NCBI RefSeq assembly: GCF_003933745.1
Contig: NZ_RSEB01000004.1
Coordinates: forward strand, 310,001 to 374,000
Length of the DNA: 64,000 bases
Source of the DNA: Glycomyces terrestris
GTDB taxonomy: Bacteria; Actinomycetota; Actinomycetes; Mycobacteriales; Micromonosporaceae
Direction: 5' to 3'
Below, piece after piece: positions 51,058-59,430 of this stretch. Both the position numbers and the translations under genes were made by a program. The notes beneath the pieces were generated by a model. That model searched no databases. It was given only the letters and a program-made list of their open reading frames with translations, and was not told where the DNA came from. The stretch's first letter is position 1. Each line of letters starts with the position of its first letter.

Positions 51058-52316
51058 ACGAACCAGACCACTACCGCGTCCTCGGGGTGAGCCCGCAGGC
51101 ACCACGCAGCGAGATCCAGGCCGCCTACCGCCGGCGCCTGCGCGAGACCCATCCCGACCGCGGCGGCGACGAGGCCGAGTTCCACCTCGTCCAAGGCGCC
51201 TGGGAGACGCTCTCGCACCCGGGGCTGCGCCGCGAGTACGACCTGCTGCGCTTCGGGCGCCGCGCCGCCCGCCGCTACGGCAAGGCCGCCGCCAAGCCCG
51301 CCCACCGCAAGGTCCGCGGCTGGAACGTCGCCCCCGCGCCCGCCCCGGCCCAGCACGCGTTCACCGCCGAGGGCGCCCTCGTGGCCGTCCCCTGGCACGC
51401 CCGCCTGCGCCGGCTGCGGCCGGTGTACCGGCCCTCGGCGTGGACGGCCGCGGCCTGGTGCGCCGCGGCCGCGGCCGTGTGGGTGTTCATGGGCCTGGGC
51501 TTCCTCGGCCAGGCCCTGGCCTCGGACTCGTGGGTGTTCCTCATCCTGGCCATCCCGGTCACCATCGCGATCGCGATGATCGTGGCCGTCCAGACCAGCC
51601 GGGCCCTGCGCCGCCGCCCCGACGCCGCCCCGTCCCCGCCCACCGGGCGCCTGGTCGCCGCGTTCCTGTTCGCCGTCGCCGTCATCGTCGCCGCCGGCCC
51701 CTCGACGCCGTGGGGCTGGGCCCTGGGCCTGTACGTCCTCACCGGCGCCGGCATGGCCTGGACGGTCAAGCGGCTGCGGTACACGATCGCGCTGCGCCGC
51801 TCGGTCGGCGGCGCCCTGCGCCAGTTCAACGCGTTCGGCCCCGCCGGGACCCGCCCCAAGGCCGACCGGCCCACCGGGAAGCTCCTGCGCGAAGTCCTCA
51901 CCAACCTGCCCGCCGCGCGCCTGTTCGTCGCGCTCCCGGCAGGCGCGGACACGCGCGTGCCGCACGCGATCGTGTGCGGCGACCGCATCGCGCTCCTGTG
52001 CGCCCCGATCGGACGCGACGGCGCCGACGTCGACTCGGTCAACCTGCCCGAGGCCGTCACGGCCCTCGACGCGGCCCTGCCCGACGCGCACGTCCAAGGC
52101 TGGGTGCTGTGGCCGACCCTGCCCGAGACCGCCCGCGCCGGCGAGACCGCCGCCGTCCACGACGTCGCCGTCTCCCAGGCCGCCGCCGACATCGGCCTGT
52201 GGCTCGCCGCCGCCGGCGCCGTCTACGACCTGCCGGTCCTCCAGGCGCTGCGGATGCGCCTCGCCGCCGTCCCGGCCCCGCGCACGGGCGAGCGCAACGC
52301 CGTCGTCAGGGCCTGA
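51054..52316 (+). CDS. Multi-pass membrane J-domain protein
   Basis: 420 residues. The N-terminal J domain (1-65) has the essential HPD at 33-35 (ETHPDRGGDEAEFHLVQGAWETLS). A basic linker and four membrane helices follow in the middle (about 118-245), then a C-terminal soluble domain (about 260-400: RLFVALPAGADTRVPHAIVCGDRIALLCAP). It would recruit and stimulate an Hsp70 at the membrane. The GTG at 51054 (or 51051) follows GGGAG. It lies directly after the dynamin/GrpE-like operon, which makes a functional link likely. Confidence 0.88.
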   Translation: MNEPDHYRVLGVSPQAPRSEIQAAYRRRLRETHPDRGGDEAEFHLVQGAWETLSHPGLRREYDLLRFGRRAARRYGKAAAKPAHRKVRGWNVAPAPAPAQHAFTAEGALVAVPWHARLRRLRPVYRPSAWTAAAWCAAAAAVWVFMGLGFLGQALASDSWVFLILAIPVTIAIAMIVAVQTSRALRRRPDAAPSPPTGRLVAAFLFAVAVIVAAGPSTPWGWALGLYVLTGAGMAWTVKRLRYTIALRRSVGGALRQFNAFGPAGTRPKADRPTGKLLREVLTNLPAARLFVALPAGADTRVPHAIVCGDRIALLCAPIGRDGADVDSVNLPEAVTALDAALPDAHVQGWVLWPTLPETARAGETAAVHDVAVSQAAADIGLWLAAAGAVYDLPVLQALRMRLAAVPAPRTGERNAVVRA

Positions 52317-52392
52317 ACCACCGCTCCCCGCACCGCCGGCGTGAGACAACGCACCCTCCACACCGGCCCCGTTCGCCAGTACAGTGCGAGCA

Positions 52393-53739
52393 ATGGACGC
52401 CACCGCCCGCGCCGACGCGATCGTCGCCGAACGCCTCCGAGCCGCCGCCGGCCGCGAACCCCTCCCCGGGCCGGCCCGCGGCGCCACCGCGGCCGAGATC
52501 GCCGCCGCCGTCAGCGCCGGATCGCCGCACGCGGACCGGTTCGCGCGCGAGGTCGCCGCCGCGGTGCGCGGCACCGCGCTCGCACTCGAGGCCGCGCGCC
52601 CGCACCCCACGGACCTGTGGGCGGCCGCCGCCGCGGCGCACCCGGACCCGTCGGTGTGGTTCGAGCAGGCCGTCCTCCTCGGACACCCGGTGCACCCGCT
52701 CGCCCGCTCCCGCGGCGACCTCACCGACGACGAGATCCGCGCGTACGCGCCCGAGCACCGGCCCCGGTTCGACCTGGGCCGCTTCGACGTCGCCGACCGG
52801 GCCGCGAACTACACCGACGACCGCGGCCTGCCGCTCCTGCCGGCCCACCCGTGGCAGGCCGCCCGCCGCGGCCTCGGCGAACCCGCGCGCACCTGGCCCG
52901 GCGCGGCCCCGCTGATGAGCCTGCGCACCGTCTCCACCGGCGACCGGCACGTCAAGACCGCCGTCGACCTGCAACTGACGTCCGCGCAGCGCCGCGTCTC
53001 CGCCGCCGCGATCCACAACGGATACTTCCTGCCGGAGCGCCTGGAGGCCCCGGCCCGCCGGTGCGCGATCACGCTGCTGCCCGAGACCGCGGTGTGGGCC
53101 CGGACCGAGGACGGACCCGACCCGGGGCTCGCGGCGATCGTCCGCCCCGCCCCGCACACCGTCGGCCACCCGCGCGCCGTGCCGCTGGCCGCGCTCGCCG
53201 AGCCGTGCCCCTCCGACGGCCGGCCCATCGCGGCCGCGTTCACCGGCGACGACCCCGAGGCGTGGTGGGCGGCGTTCGCCGCGGTCGCGCTGGCGCCGCT
53301 GCGGCTGTTCGCGCACACCGGCGTCGCCCTGGAGGCGCACGGCCAGAACACCCTCGCGTCCTTCACCAGGGACCAGCCGACGGGCCTGGTGTACCGGGAC
53401 TTCGGGGGCGTGCGCGTCCCGCCCGAGGACTTCCCCGGCTTGGCCGGGGACCTGCCCGAACCCGACCGCGACGCCCGCCTCACGAAGCTCCTCGCGGCCC
53501 TGCTCCCGACCACGCTGACCGCGATCGTCGCGGCGCTCGCCGACTGGTCCGGCACCGACCCCGGGCGATGGTGGGCGGCCGTCGCGGCGGCCGTGCGCGA
53601 CCTCGACCTGGAGCCGTGGATCCGCGACCGGGTCCTGCGGGACCCGTGGCCGATCAAGGCCACCACCGCGATGCGCCTGGCGCACCGCCCGACCGACGAC
53701 ATCTGGGCGCAGGTCCCGAACCCGCTGGCGGCGGCGTGA
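52393..53739 (+). CDS. IucA/IucC siderophore synthetase 1
   Basis: 448 residues of the NRPS-independent siderophore synthetase family. The motifs are GHPVHPLARSRGD (about 96-108), LLPAHPWQA, MSLRTVSTGDRHVKTAVDLQLTSAQRRVS split across the core, GVALEAHGQNTL, VYRDFGGVR and WPIKATTAMRL. It should adenylate a carboxylate such as citrate and couple it to an amine or alcohol. It is shorter than typical members (about 580-600) because of a reduced N-terminal region. The ATG has TACAGT 7 nt upstream. It is coupled to the next gene. Confidence 0.93.
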   Translation: MDATARADAIVAERLRAAAGREPLPGPARGATAAEIAAAVSAGSPHADRFAREVAAAVRGTALALEAARPHPTDLWAAAAAAHPDPSVWFEQAVLLGHPVHPLARSRGDLTDDEIRAYAPEHRPRFDLGRFDVADRAANYTDDRGLPLLPAHPWQAARRGLGEPARTWPGAAPLMSLRTVSTGDRHVKTAVDLQLTSAQRRVSAAAIHNGYFLPERLEAPARRCAITLLPETAVWARTEDGPDPGLAAIVRPAPHTVGHPRAVPLAALAEPCPSDGRPIAAAFTGDDPEAWWAAFAAVALAPLRLFAHTGVALEAHGQNTLASFTRDQPTGLVYRDFGGVRVPPEDFPGLAGDLPEPDRDARLTKLLAALLPTTLTAIVAALADWSGTDPGRWWAAVAAAVRDLDLEPWIRDRVLRDPWPIKATTAMRLAHRPTDDIWAQVPNPLAAA

Positions 53740-55262
53740 ACCTCACCGACCGGATCCTGGCCGCCGCCTGGCGCGAGGACCTCAACGGGCGCCGCACCGG
53801 GCCCGCCCCGGCCCCCGAGGGCCCGTTCAACCAGCTCGCCTACCCCGACCCTCCGCTCGACGGCGCCCCCGAGGACGACGACCCGGTCAAGGCCCTCGAA
53901 GCGGTCCTCGGCGCGCCCGTCCCCGCGCACCTGGCCGCCGAACTCGAATCGGCGCGCACCGGCCGCGCCCTCGCCCGCCACCGCGCCGCCGCCCGCGCCC
54001 GGCGCCTCGCGGCCGTCGCCGCCCGGGCCGGGGCGCCGTCCCTGGCGCACCTCATCGACACCTGCAAATCCGATGTGGACACGACGGCGCGGCTGCTGGA
54101 GACCCTCGCGACCGACGGCCACCAGCTGCACCCGTGCGCGCGCACCCGCCTCGGCTGGGACCGCGCCGACCTGGAGCGCTACGACCTCGAGACGCCCGCC
54201 CCGATCCCGATCCGCCTGGTCGCCGACCGCGCCGGCGTCCTCGACCGCTCCGGCGCCGACTTCCGCACCCACCCCATGCTCGCCGGCCTCGACCTGCCCG
54301 ACCCCGTCGTCCCCGTCCACCCCTGGCAGCTCGAGCACCGGGTCCTGCCCGCGCACGCGGACCTGTTCGCCACCGGCCGCCTGCGCCTCCTGGACACGAC
54401 CGTGCCCGCCTGGCCGACCGCCGCGATCCGCACCCTCGCCGGCCACCGGCACCCCGGGTTCCTCAAACTCGCCCTCGGCATCCACATCACCTCCACCCGG
54501 CGCGACATCTCCCCCGCGACCGCGCTCCTCGCGCCCGTCCTCTCCGCCCACCTGACCGCCCTCGACGCCGGCGGCCCGCACCGGCTCCTCCCCGACCTCG
54601 CCGGGGCCTGGCTCCCGGGCCGCCGCGACCTCACGGCCATTGCCCGCGCCCCCCTGTCCGCCGTCGTCCCGGCCGGGACGGTGTGCGTGCCCGCGACCGC
54701 GCTGGCCGCCCGGTCCCCGGTGACCGGCGTGAGCCTGGCCGCCGAATACGCCCACTGGCACGGCGACCCGGGCGCGTGGCTGCGCGCCTACGCGGCCCTG
54801 TTCGTGCCCCCGGTGCTCGCGGAGGCCGCCATGGGCATCGGACTCGAAGCCCACCTCCAGAACAGCCTCGCCGCCATGGACGGCCCGACGCCGGTCGCCG
54901 CCATCTCGCGCGACCTCGGCGGCGCCCGCCTGCACCTGCCCACGGTCCCGTTCGACGTCGCCCTGCCCCCCGGCAGCCCGGTCGACGCCCCCTCGATGGA
55001 CCAGGTCCGCGCCAAAGTCGCGTACACCCTGTTCCAGAACCACCTGGCCGCGCTCGCCGCGGCCCTGGAGCGCGACACCGGCCTGGACGCGGCCGCGTTC
55101 TGGGCCGACCTGGCCGACCTCGTCGCCTCCCTCGACCTGCCCCGCGCCGACCGGGACTGCTACCTCGCGCCGCGGCTGCCGACGAAGGCGCTCCTGTCGA
55201 TGCGCCTCGCACCCGGACGCGAGATCGAAGCGGCCGTGGACAACCCGCTGGCGCGCCCATGA
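53736..55262 (+). CDS. IucA/IucC siderophore synthetase 2
   Basis: 508 residues of the same family. The motifs are HQLHPCARTRLG, VPVHPWQLEHRV, LKLALGIHITSTRRDISP, GIGLEAHLQNSLAA, ISRDLGGARLHLP and PTKALLSMRLAPGRE. It is only moderately similar to the first synthetase, so the two probably catalyse successive condensations. The GTG start overlaps the previous stop (GTGA), and the next gene starts in its own stop (ATGA), giving a three-gene coupled operon. Confidence 0.93.
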   Translation: MNLTDRILAAAWREDLNGRRTGPAPAPEGPFNQLAYPDPPLDGAPEDDDPVKALEAVLGAPVPAHLAAELESARTGRALARHRAAARARRLAAVAARAGAPSLAHLIDTCKSDVDTTARLLETLATDGHQLHPCARTRLGWDRADLERYDLETPAPIPIRLVADRAGVLDRSGADFRTHPMLAGLDLPDPVVPVHPWQLEHRVLPAHADLFATGRLRLLDTTVPAWPTAAIRTLAGHRHPGFLKLALGIHITSTRRDISPATALLAPVLSAHLTALDAGGPHRLLPDLAGAWLPGRRDLTAIARAPLSAVVPAGTVCVPATALAARSPVTGVSLAAEYAHWHGDPGAWLRAYAALFVPPVLAEAAMGIGLEAHLQNSLAAMDGPTPVAAISRDLGGARLHLPTVPFDVALPPGSPVDAPSMDQVRAKVAYTLFQNHLAALAAALERDTGLDAAAFWADLADLVASLDLPRADRDCYLAPRLPTKALLSMRLAPGREIEAAVDNPLARP

Positions 55263-56401
55263 CCCCGATCCCCGAGAAGATCGCCGCGGCGGTCGGCGCG
55301 CTCGAGTCGCCGGCGAGCGCGTGGCTGTACGACCCGGCCGCCGCGACCGCGCGCCTGGCCGCGGTCCGGGCCGCGATGCCGGAGTGGACGGTCCTGTACG
55401 CGATGAAGGCGTGCGCGAACCCGGCGGTCCTGGCCGCGGCGTGCGCCGCCGCCGACGGCGTCGAGTGCGCCTCCGGCGGCGAACTGGCCGCCGCGCGCGC
55501 GGCGGGCGCGCGGCGCCTGGCGTTCTCCGGCCCGGCGAAGACCCCCGCCGACCTCGCCGCCGCCGCCGCGAGCCCGGTCCCGCTGTGCGTGCACGCCGAG
55601 AGCATCCGCGAACTCGACCTGCTCGCCGCGAACGGGTTCACGGGACCGGTCGCGCTGCGCGTCAACCGGGGCCGGGCCCTGCCGGGCACGCACCAGATGA
55701 CCGGCGCGCCCACGCCCTTCGGCATGGACGAGCAGGCCATCGCGGCCGCCGTCGCGCGCGCCCTCGACCTCGGCCTGGACCTGGCCGGCTTCCACCTGCA
55801 CGCCGTCTCCAACTGCCTCGACGCGGCCGCGTACGCCGCCCACGTCCTCGACGCCCTCTCCTGGTCGCACCAGGCGGCCGCCGGCCGGTTCGCGCTGCGG
55901 TACGTGAACGTCGGCGGGGGCCTGGGCGCCGACCCCCGCGGCCCCGTCCTCGACCTCGACGCGCTCGCGACCAAGCTCGGGCCGGCCCCGGCCCGGTACC
56001 GGGGCGCGGGCGTGGAGCTGGTGGTCGAGCCGGGCCGCTACCTGGCCGCGGCCGCCGGCTGGTACGCCGCCGAGGTCGTGGACGTCAAGACCGTCGCGGG
56101 GCAGGCGTTCGCGATCGTGCGCGGCGGCACCCACCACTTCCGGCTCCCGGCCGCGTGGGGCTACGCGCACCCGTTCACGGTCGTCCCCGGCCCGCGCGAC
56201 GCCGCCGTCCTCGCCGATGTGGAGGTGCGCGTGTGCGGGGAGCTGTGCACCCCCAGGGACGTCCTCAACGGCGGCCAGCGCGTGGCCGCGATCGGCGTCG
56301 GCGACCGGCTGGTGTTCGCGAACGCCGGCGCCTACGGCTGGGAGATCTCGCACGACCGGTTCCTGGGCCACCCGGGCCCCGACATGGTCGTCATCGACTG
56401 A
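55259..56401 (+). CDS. PLP-dependent decarboxylase (LysA/SbnH-like)
   Basis: 380 residues, fold-type III (alanine-racemase-like) decarboxylase. The PLP lysine is K50 (VLYAMKACANP), the His-rich barrel motif is FHLHAVSNCLD, and NVGGGLGA and VVEPGRYLAAAAGWY follow. The catalytic Cys is in VCGELCTPRDVL and GAYGW closes the site. In an operon with IucA/C enzymes this is the position of SbnH (citryl-diaminopropionate decarboxylase of staphyloferrin B) or of an ornithine/diaminopimelate decarboxylase, so it probably makes or trims the amine unit. Confidence 0.92.
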   Translation: MTPIPEKIAAAVGALESPASAWLYDPAAATARLAAVRAAMPEWTVLYAMKACANPAVLAAACAAADGVECASGGELAAARAAGARRLAFSGPAKTPADLAAAAASPVPLCVHAESIRELDLLAANGFTGPVALRVNRGRALPGTHQMTGAPTPFGMDEQAIAAAVARALDLGLDLAGFHLHAVSNCLDAAAYAAHVLDALSWSHQAAAGRFALRYVNVGGGLGADPRGPVLDLDALATKLGPAPARYRGAGVELVVEPGRYLAAAAGWYAAEVVDVKTVAGQAFAIVRGGTHHFRLPAAWGYAHPFTVVPGPRDAAVLADVEVRVCGELCTPRDVLNGGQRVAAIGVGDRLVFANAGAYGWEISHDRFLGHPGPDMVVID

Positions 56402-56511
56402 TCGGCTGATCCGCAACCGCTCACCAGGCGTCTACGATGAAGGGCCCTGGCGTGCCCGGTCCGTCCCGACCAGGTGCGCTACCGCCTCGATCCCCCCATT
56501 GAGGAGTCCGT

Positions 56512-57675
56512 ATGCCGAATCGGCGTTTTGCCCGGCGGACCCATCGCGACGCGGTCCGGCTCGCCGCCGCCGGCGACGCCGCGGGCGCGCAGGCCGCGTT
56601 CGCGGCCGCGGCGGCCGAGTACCGCGACCGCCTGGACCGCCACCCCGGGGACCGCGGCGCGCGCGAGGACTTCGCCGACCTGCTCGCCGCCCGCGCCGGC
56701 GCCCACGCCGCGGCCGGCGACGCGGCCGGCGCGTTCGCGGCCGAGGCCGAGCGCCACCGCGTCGCCGGCCCGCTCGGGGCGCCCGCGCCCGCGCGGGCCC
56801 GCCAGCGCCTGGACTTCGCCGAGGCCGCGGTGCGGGCCGGGCGGCTGCTGACGGCCGCGGTGCAGGCCGACGCGGCGCTCCACGGCCTGGAGGACACCGA
56901 TCCGACCGACCCGGCCGCGCCGGGGTTCGCCGACCTCGCGGCGGCGCTGGCGCGGGCGGCGCGGGTGTTCGGGCGCGCGGCCGACCCGGACCTGGCGGTG
57001 GGCGCGGCCGACCAGGCGGCGCGGATGCTGCTGGCGTCGGGCCGCCGGGACGAGCTGCTGCGCGACAGCCTGCGCCTGGCCGCGGCCCTGCACGCGGCCT
57101 CGGGCCGGGGCGCGCACGCCCGGGGCGCGAAGGACCTGCTCGGCAAGCACTTCCCGGACGCGGCCCCGGCGCCGGCCCCGAACCTGGTGACGCTGCGGGG
57201 GGCGCTCCAGGCCGCGGCGGGCATGGGCGCGTTCGCGGACGCGGCGCTGGTGCGGCGCCTGTGCCCGGACCCGGCGGGCCGGGGCGCGCCGCCGACGGTG
57301 TCGGCCCGCTGCGACCTCGGCCTGGCGGCGGTCGCGCTGCACGCGGCGGAGCCGGCGGTCGAGGCGCTCGCGCGCACCAGTCCGGGCCTGGCGTGGCGGA
57401 TCGCGACCGAGGTGCACTACCTGCTGGTGGCCGCGGACCGGCAGGGCGAGCGGAACCTGCACGTGAACTTCCGCGACCACGGCCCGGTGTGGGTGGCGAT
57501 GCTCATGGCCCTGGCCGACGAGGGGCAGCGGGGGCCGCTCATGACGGATCTGGCGGGGGCGCTGGCGGGGCTGTGCGAGCGGATGCACACCCGGCACGCG
57601 GCGCCGGAGCACGAGCCGCTGGTGCGGTCGGCGCAGCGGTTCATCGCCGCGCACCGGGACGGGGCCGCGCCGTGA
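56512..57675 (+). CDS. Helical-repeat (TPR-like) hypothetical protein
   Basis: 387 residues, strongly helical and Ala-rich with TPR-like units at the N-terminus (DAVRLAAAGDAAGAQAAFAAAAAEYRDRL, AGAHAAAGDAAGAFAAEAERHR). A more conserved-looking C-terminal part (TEVHYLLVAADRQGERNLHVNF, DHGPVWVAMLMAL) follows. There is no known domain beyond the repeats. A GAGGAG ribosome site precedes the ATG. It is coupled to the PhzF-like gene by GTGA overlap. Confidence 0.72.
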   Translation: MPNRRFARRTHRDAVRLAAAGDAAGAQAAFAAAAAEYRDRLDRHPGDRGAREDFADLLAARAGAHAAAGDAAGAFAAEAERHRVAGPLGAPAPARARQRLDFAEAAVRAGRLLTAAVQADAALHGLEDTDPTDPAAPGFADLAAALARAARVFGRAADPDLAVGAADQAARMLLASGRRDELLRDSLRLAAALHAASGRGAHARGAKDLLGKHFPDAAPAPAPNLVTLRGALQAAAGMGAFADAALVRRLCPDPAGRGAPPTVSARCDLGLAAVALHAAEPAVEALARTSPGLAWRIATEVHYLLVAADRQGERNLHVNFRDHGPVWVAMLMALADEGQRGPLMTDLAGALAGLCERMHTRHAAPEHEPLVRSAQRFIAAHRDGAAP

Positions 57676-58523
57676 GCCGCGGGATGCGGGGGGTCGTGGT
57701 GGACGCGTGCTGGCGGGGCGAGCCGGGCACGGGATCGCCGACGGCCGTTGTCGAGGGCGGCGCGTTCGAGGGCGGCGCGTTCGACGACGCGGCCCGGGCG
57801 CGCGTCGCCGCCGACGCCGGCGTCTCGCACGCGGTGTTCGTCGCGCGCGAGGCCGGCGGGCTGGTCCGGCTGCGGTTCTTCACCGCCGCCGGCGAGCTGC
57901 CCGCGTGCGGGCACGGCACGCTCGCGGCCCTGACGGCGCTGGAGTCGTGGGACGACCGGGACCACTGGCGACTGGTGACGGCCGGGCGGGAGCCGTTCAC
58001 GGGCGGCACGACCCCGGCCGAGGGCCCGTTCTTCGACGCCGGGCGCCCGATCCACCGCGTCCCGTCCGCGGCCGAGGTCGGGCCGGTCCTGGCGGCGCTG
58101 GGGGCGGTCCCGGCCGGGACCGTGCACGCGGCGGGGACGGCCCGCGAGCGGCTGCTGGTCCCGGTGGACGAGGTGGGGCCGCTGGCGCCGGACGCCGGCG
58201 CGCTGGCGGCGGCGTGCGACGCCGCGGGGCTGCTGGGCTGCTTCGCGTACGCGCCGGTGCGGGAGCGGTCGTTCGCGGCGCGGATGTTCGCGCCGTCGAT
58301 CGGGGTGAGCGAGGACGCGGCGAACGCGAACTCGGTGGCGGCGCTGGCGGGGGTGGTGGCGGCGGCGCGGCCGCCGGGCCCGGGCGGGTCGGTGCGGCTG
58401 TCGGTGGCGATGGGGGACGGCCTGGGGTCGCCGTCGCGGATCCGCGCGGAGGCGTTCGCGGCCGCGGGCGGCGGGGTGCGGGTGTTCCTGTCGGGCCGGT
58501 CGGGGCCGCCGCGCCCGCTCTAG
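57672..58523 (+). CDS. PhzF-family protein, catalytic Glu apparently lost
   Basis: 283 residues with the two-lobed PhzF fold. VVDACWRGEPGTGSPTAVVEGG stands for the start motif, LRFFTAAGELPACGHGTLAALTAL is the classic CGH motif, and ARMFAPSIGVSEDAANANSVAALAG replaces the usual EDPaTGSA. At the place of the isomerase Glu (normally in LSETAF) the sequence reads GVSHAVFV, with His instead. It may therefore lack the standard isomerase activity. It is coupled to the TPR-like gene; the stop overlaps that of the convergent MarR gene. Confidence 0.82.
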   Translation: MSRGMRGVVVDACWRGEPGTGSPTAVVEGGAFEGGAFDDAARARVAADAGVSHAVFVAREAGGLVRLRFFTAAGELPACGHGTLAALTALESWDDRDHWRLVTAGREPFTGGTTPAEGPFFDAGRPIHRVPSAAEVGPVLAALGAVPAGTVHAAGTARERLLVPVDEVGPLAPDAGALAAACDAAGLLGCFAYAPVRERSFAARMFAPSIGVSEDAANANSVAALAGVVAAARPPGPGGSVRLSVAMGDGLGSPSRIRAEAFAAAGGGVRVFLSGRSGPPRPL

Positions 58524-58993
58524 CGGTCGGGGCCGAACCAGCCGGGGGCGTCGAGCCGGAACGCCTCGCCGGGGGCGAGTGCGGCGAGGTCGGCTTCGAG
58601 GGCGTCGAGGCGGTCGGGGCCGATCTGCTCGGCCCACTGGGCGCGCACGCGCGCGAAGGTGCGCGCGGAGCGGTCGAGGACGTCGCGGCCGCGGGGGGTG
58701 AGGCGCACGGCCTTACGGCGGGCGTCGCGGGGGTCGGGGGCGCGTTCGACGTAGCCCTGCTGCTCGAGGGCGGCGATGGTCTTGCCGGCGGCCTGCTTGG
58801 TGACGCCGAGGCGGGCGCCGAGTTCGACGGCGGTGGTGCCGCGGGTGCCGATGGCCTGGAACACGAAGCCGTGCATGGGGCGCAGGTCGGGGTGGCCGTG
58901 GGCGGCGAGGTCGTCGTGGACGGCGTCGACGGCGGCGCGGAAGGCGGCGAAGAGCCGCAGCGGGAGCTCGTGCCCGGGGCCCGCCTCACCCAT
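58520..58993 (-). CDS. MarR-family regulator
   Basis: 157 residues with the winged-helix MarR core (about 35-115: FQAIGTRGTTAVELGARLGVTKQAAGKTIAALEQQGYVERAPDPRDARRKAVRLT). The wing is kept. The ATG is at 58993 directly beside the 44-bp dyad. Divergent from the cupin gene, which it probably controls together with itself. Confidence 0.92.
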   Translation of the reverse strand: MGEAGPGHELPLRLFAAFRAAVDAVHDDLAAHGHPDLRPMHGFVFQAIGTRGTTAVELGARLGVTKQAAGKTIAALEQQGYVERAPDPRDARRKAVRLTPRGRDVLDRSARTFARVRAQWAEQIGPDRLDALEADLAALAPGEAFRLDAPGWFGPDR

Positions 58994-59037
58994 GATCGAC
59001 AACCTGGTTTACTATATGGGTAACCATGTTGTCGATC
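58994..59037. promoter_or_regulatory. 44-bp dyad between marR and cupin genes
   Basis: The 16-bp arms match at 15 of 16 positions (GATCGACAACCTGGTT against the complement of AACCATGTTGTCGATC) around a 12-bp AT-rich centre TACTATATGGGT. The centre contains -10-like hexamers for both directions (TACTAT rightward, TATAGT leftward). A bound MarR dimer would shut both promoters. Confidence 0.85.
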
Positions 59038-59052
59038 CTACTGGAGTCTCTT

Positions 59053-59430
59053 GTGCGCATCACCCGCAGCGGCGACGCCCGCCGCACCGCCACCCCCGCG
59101 GCGGTCATGACCACCCTCGCCTCCCCGACGCTGGGGGGCGCCCCGTTCCCGCTGTGGCGGGTCGAGGCCGAGCCCGGCACCGCCGGGCCCCTGCACCTGA
59201 TCGACGCCGACCAGGTCTGGACCCTCACCGCCGGGACCGTCGAGGTCGAGTGCGGCGGCGAGGCCGCGGTCCTGGAGGCCGGGGACACGGTCGTCGTCCC
59301 CGCCGGGGCGCATCGCCGCTTCACGCCCGGCCCCGGCGGGTTCACCGCCGTCGTGGCCGGCCCGGCCGGCATGCGCGCCTCGATGCCCGCCTCGCCGGAG
59401 GAGAAGATCGACCTCGCCTGGGCCGCTTAG
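59053..59430 (+). CDS. Small cupin-domain protein
   Basis: 125 residues, a single beta-barrel cupin: PLWRVEAEPGTAGPLHLIDADQVWTLTAGTVEVECGG, then DTVVVPAGAHRRFTPG. His residues for a metal (HLIDADQ, AHRRF) are partly kept. It may bind a small effector or be a minor dioxygenase. The GTG at 59053 has GGAG 8 nt upstream; an ATG at 59026 lies within the dyad arm and is less likely. Confidence 0.8.
   Translation: MRITRSGDARRTATPAAVMTTLASPTLGGAPFPLWRVEAEPGTAGPLHLIDADQVWTLTAGTVEVECGGEAAVLEAGDTVVVPAGAHRRFTPGPGGFTAVVAGPAGMRASMPASPEEKIDLAWAA

Noticed and set aside
52317..52392. Iron-box (DmdR/IdeR) upstream of the siderophore operon
   Set aside because: No sequence resembling TTAGGTTAGGCTAACCTAA is visible in the gap.
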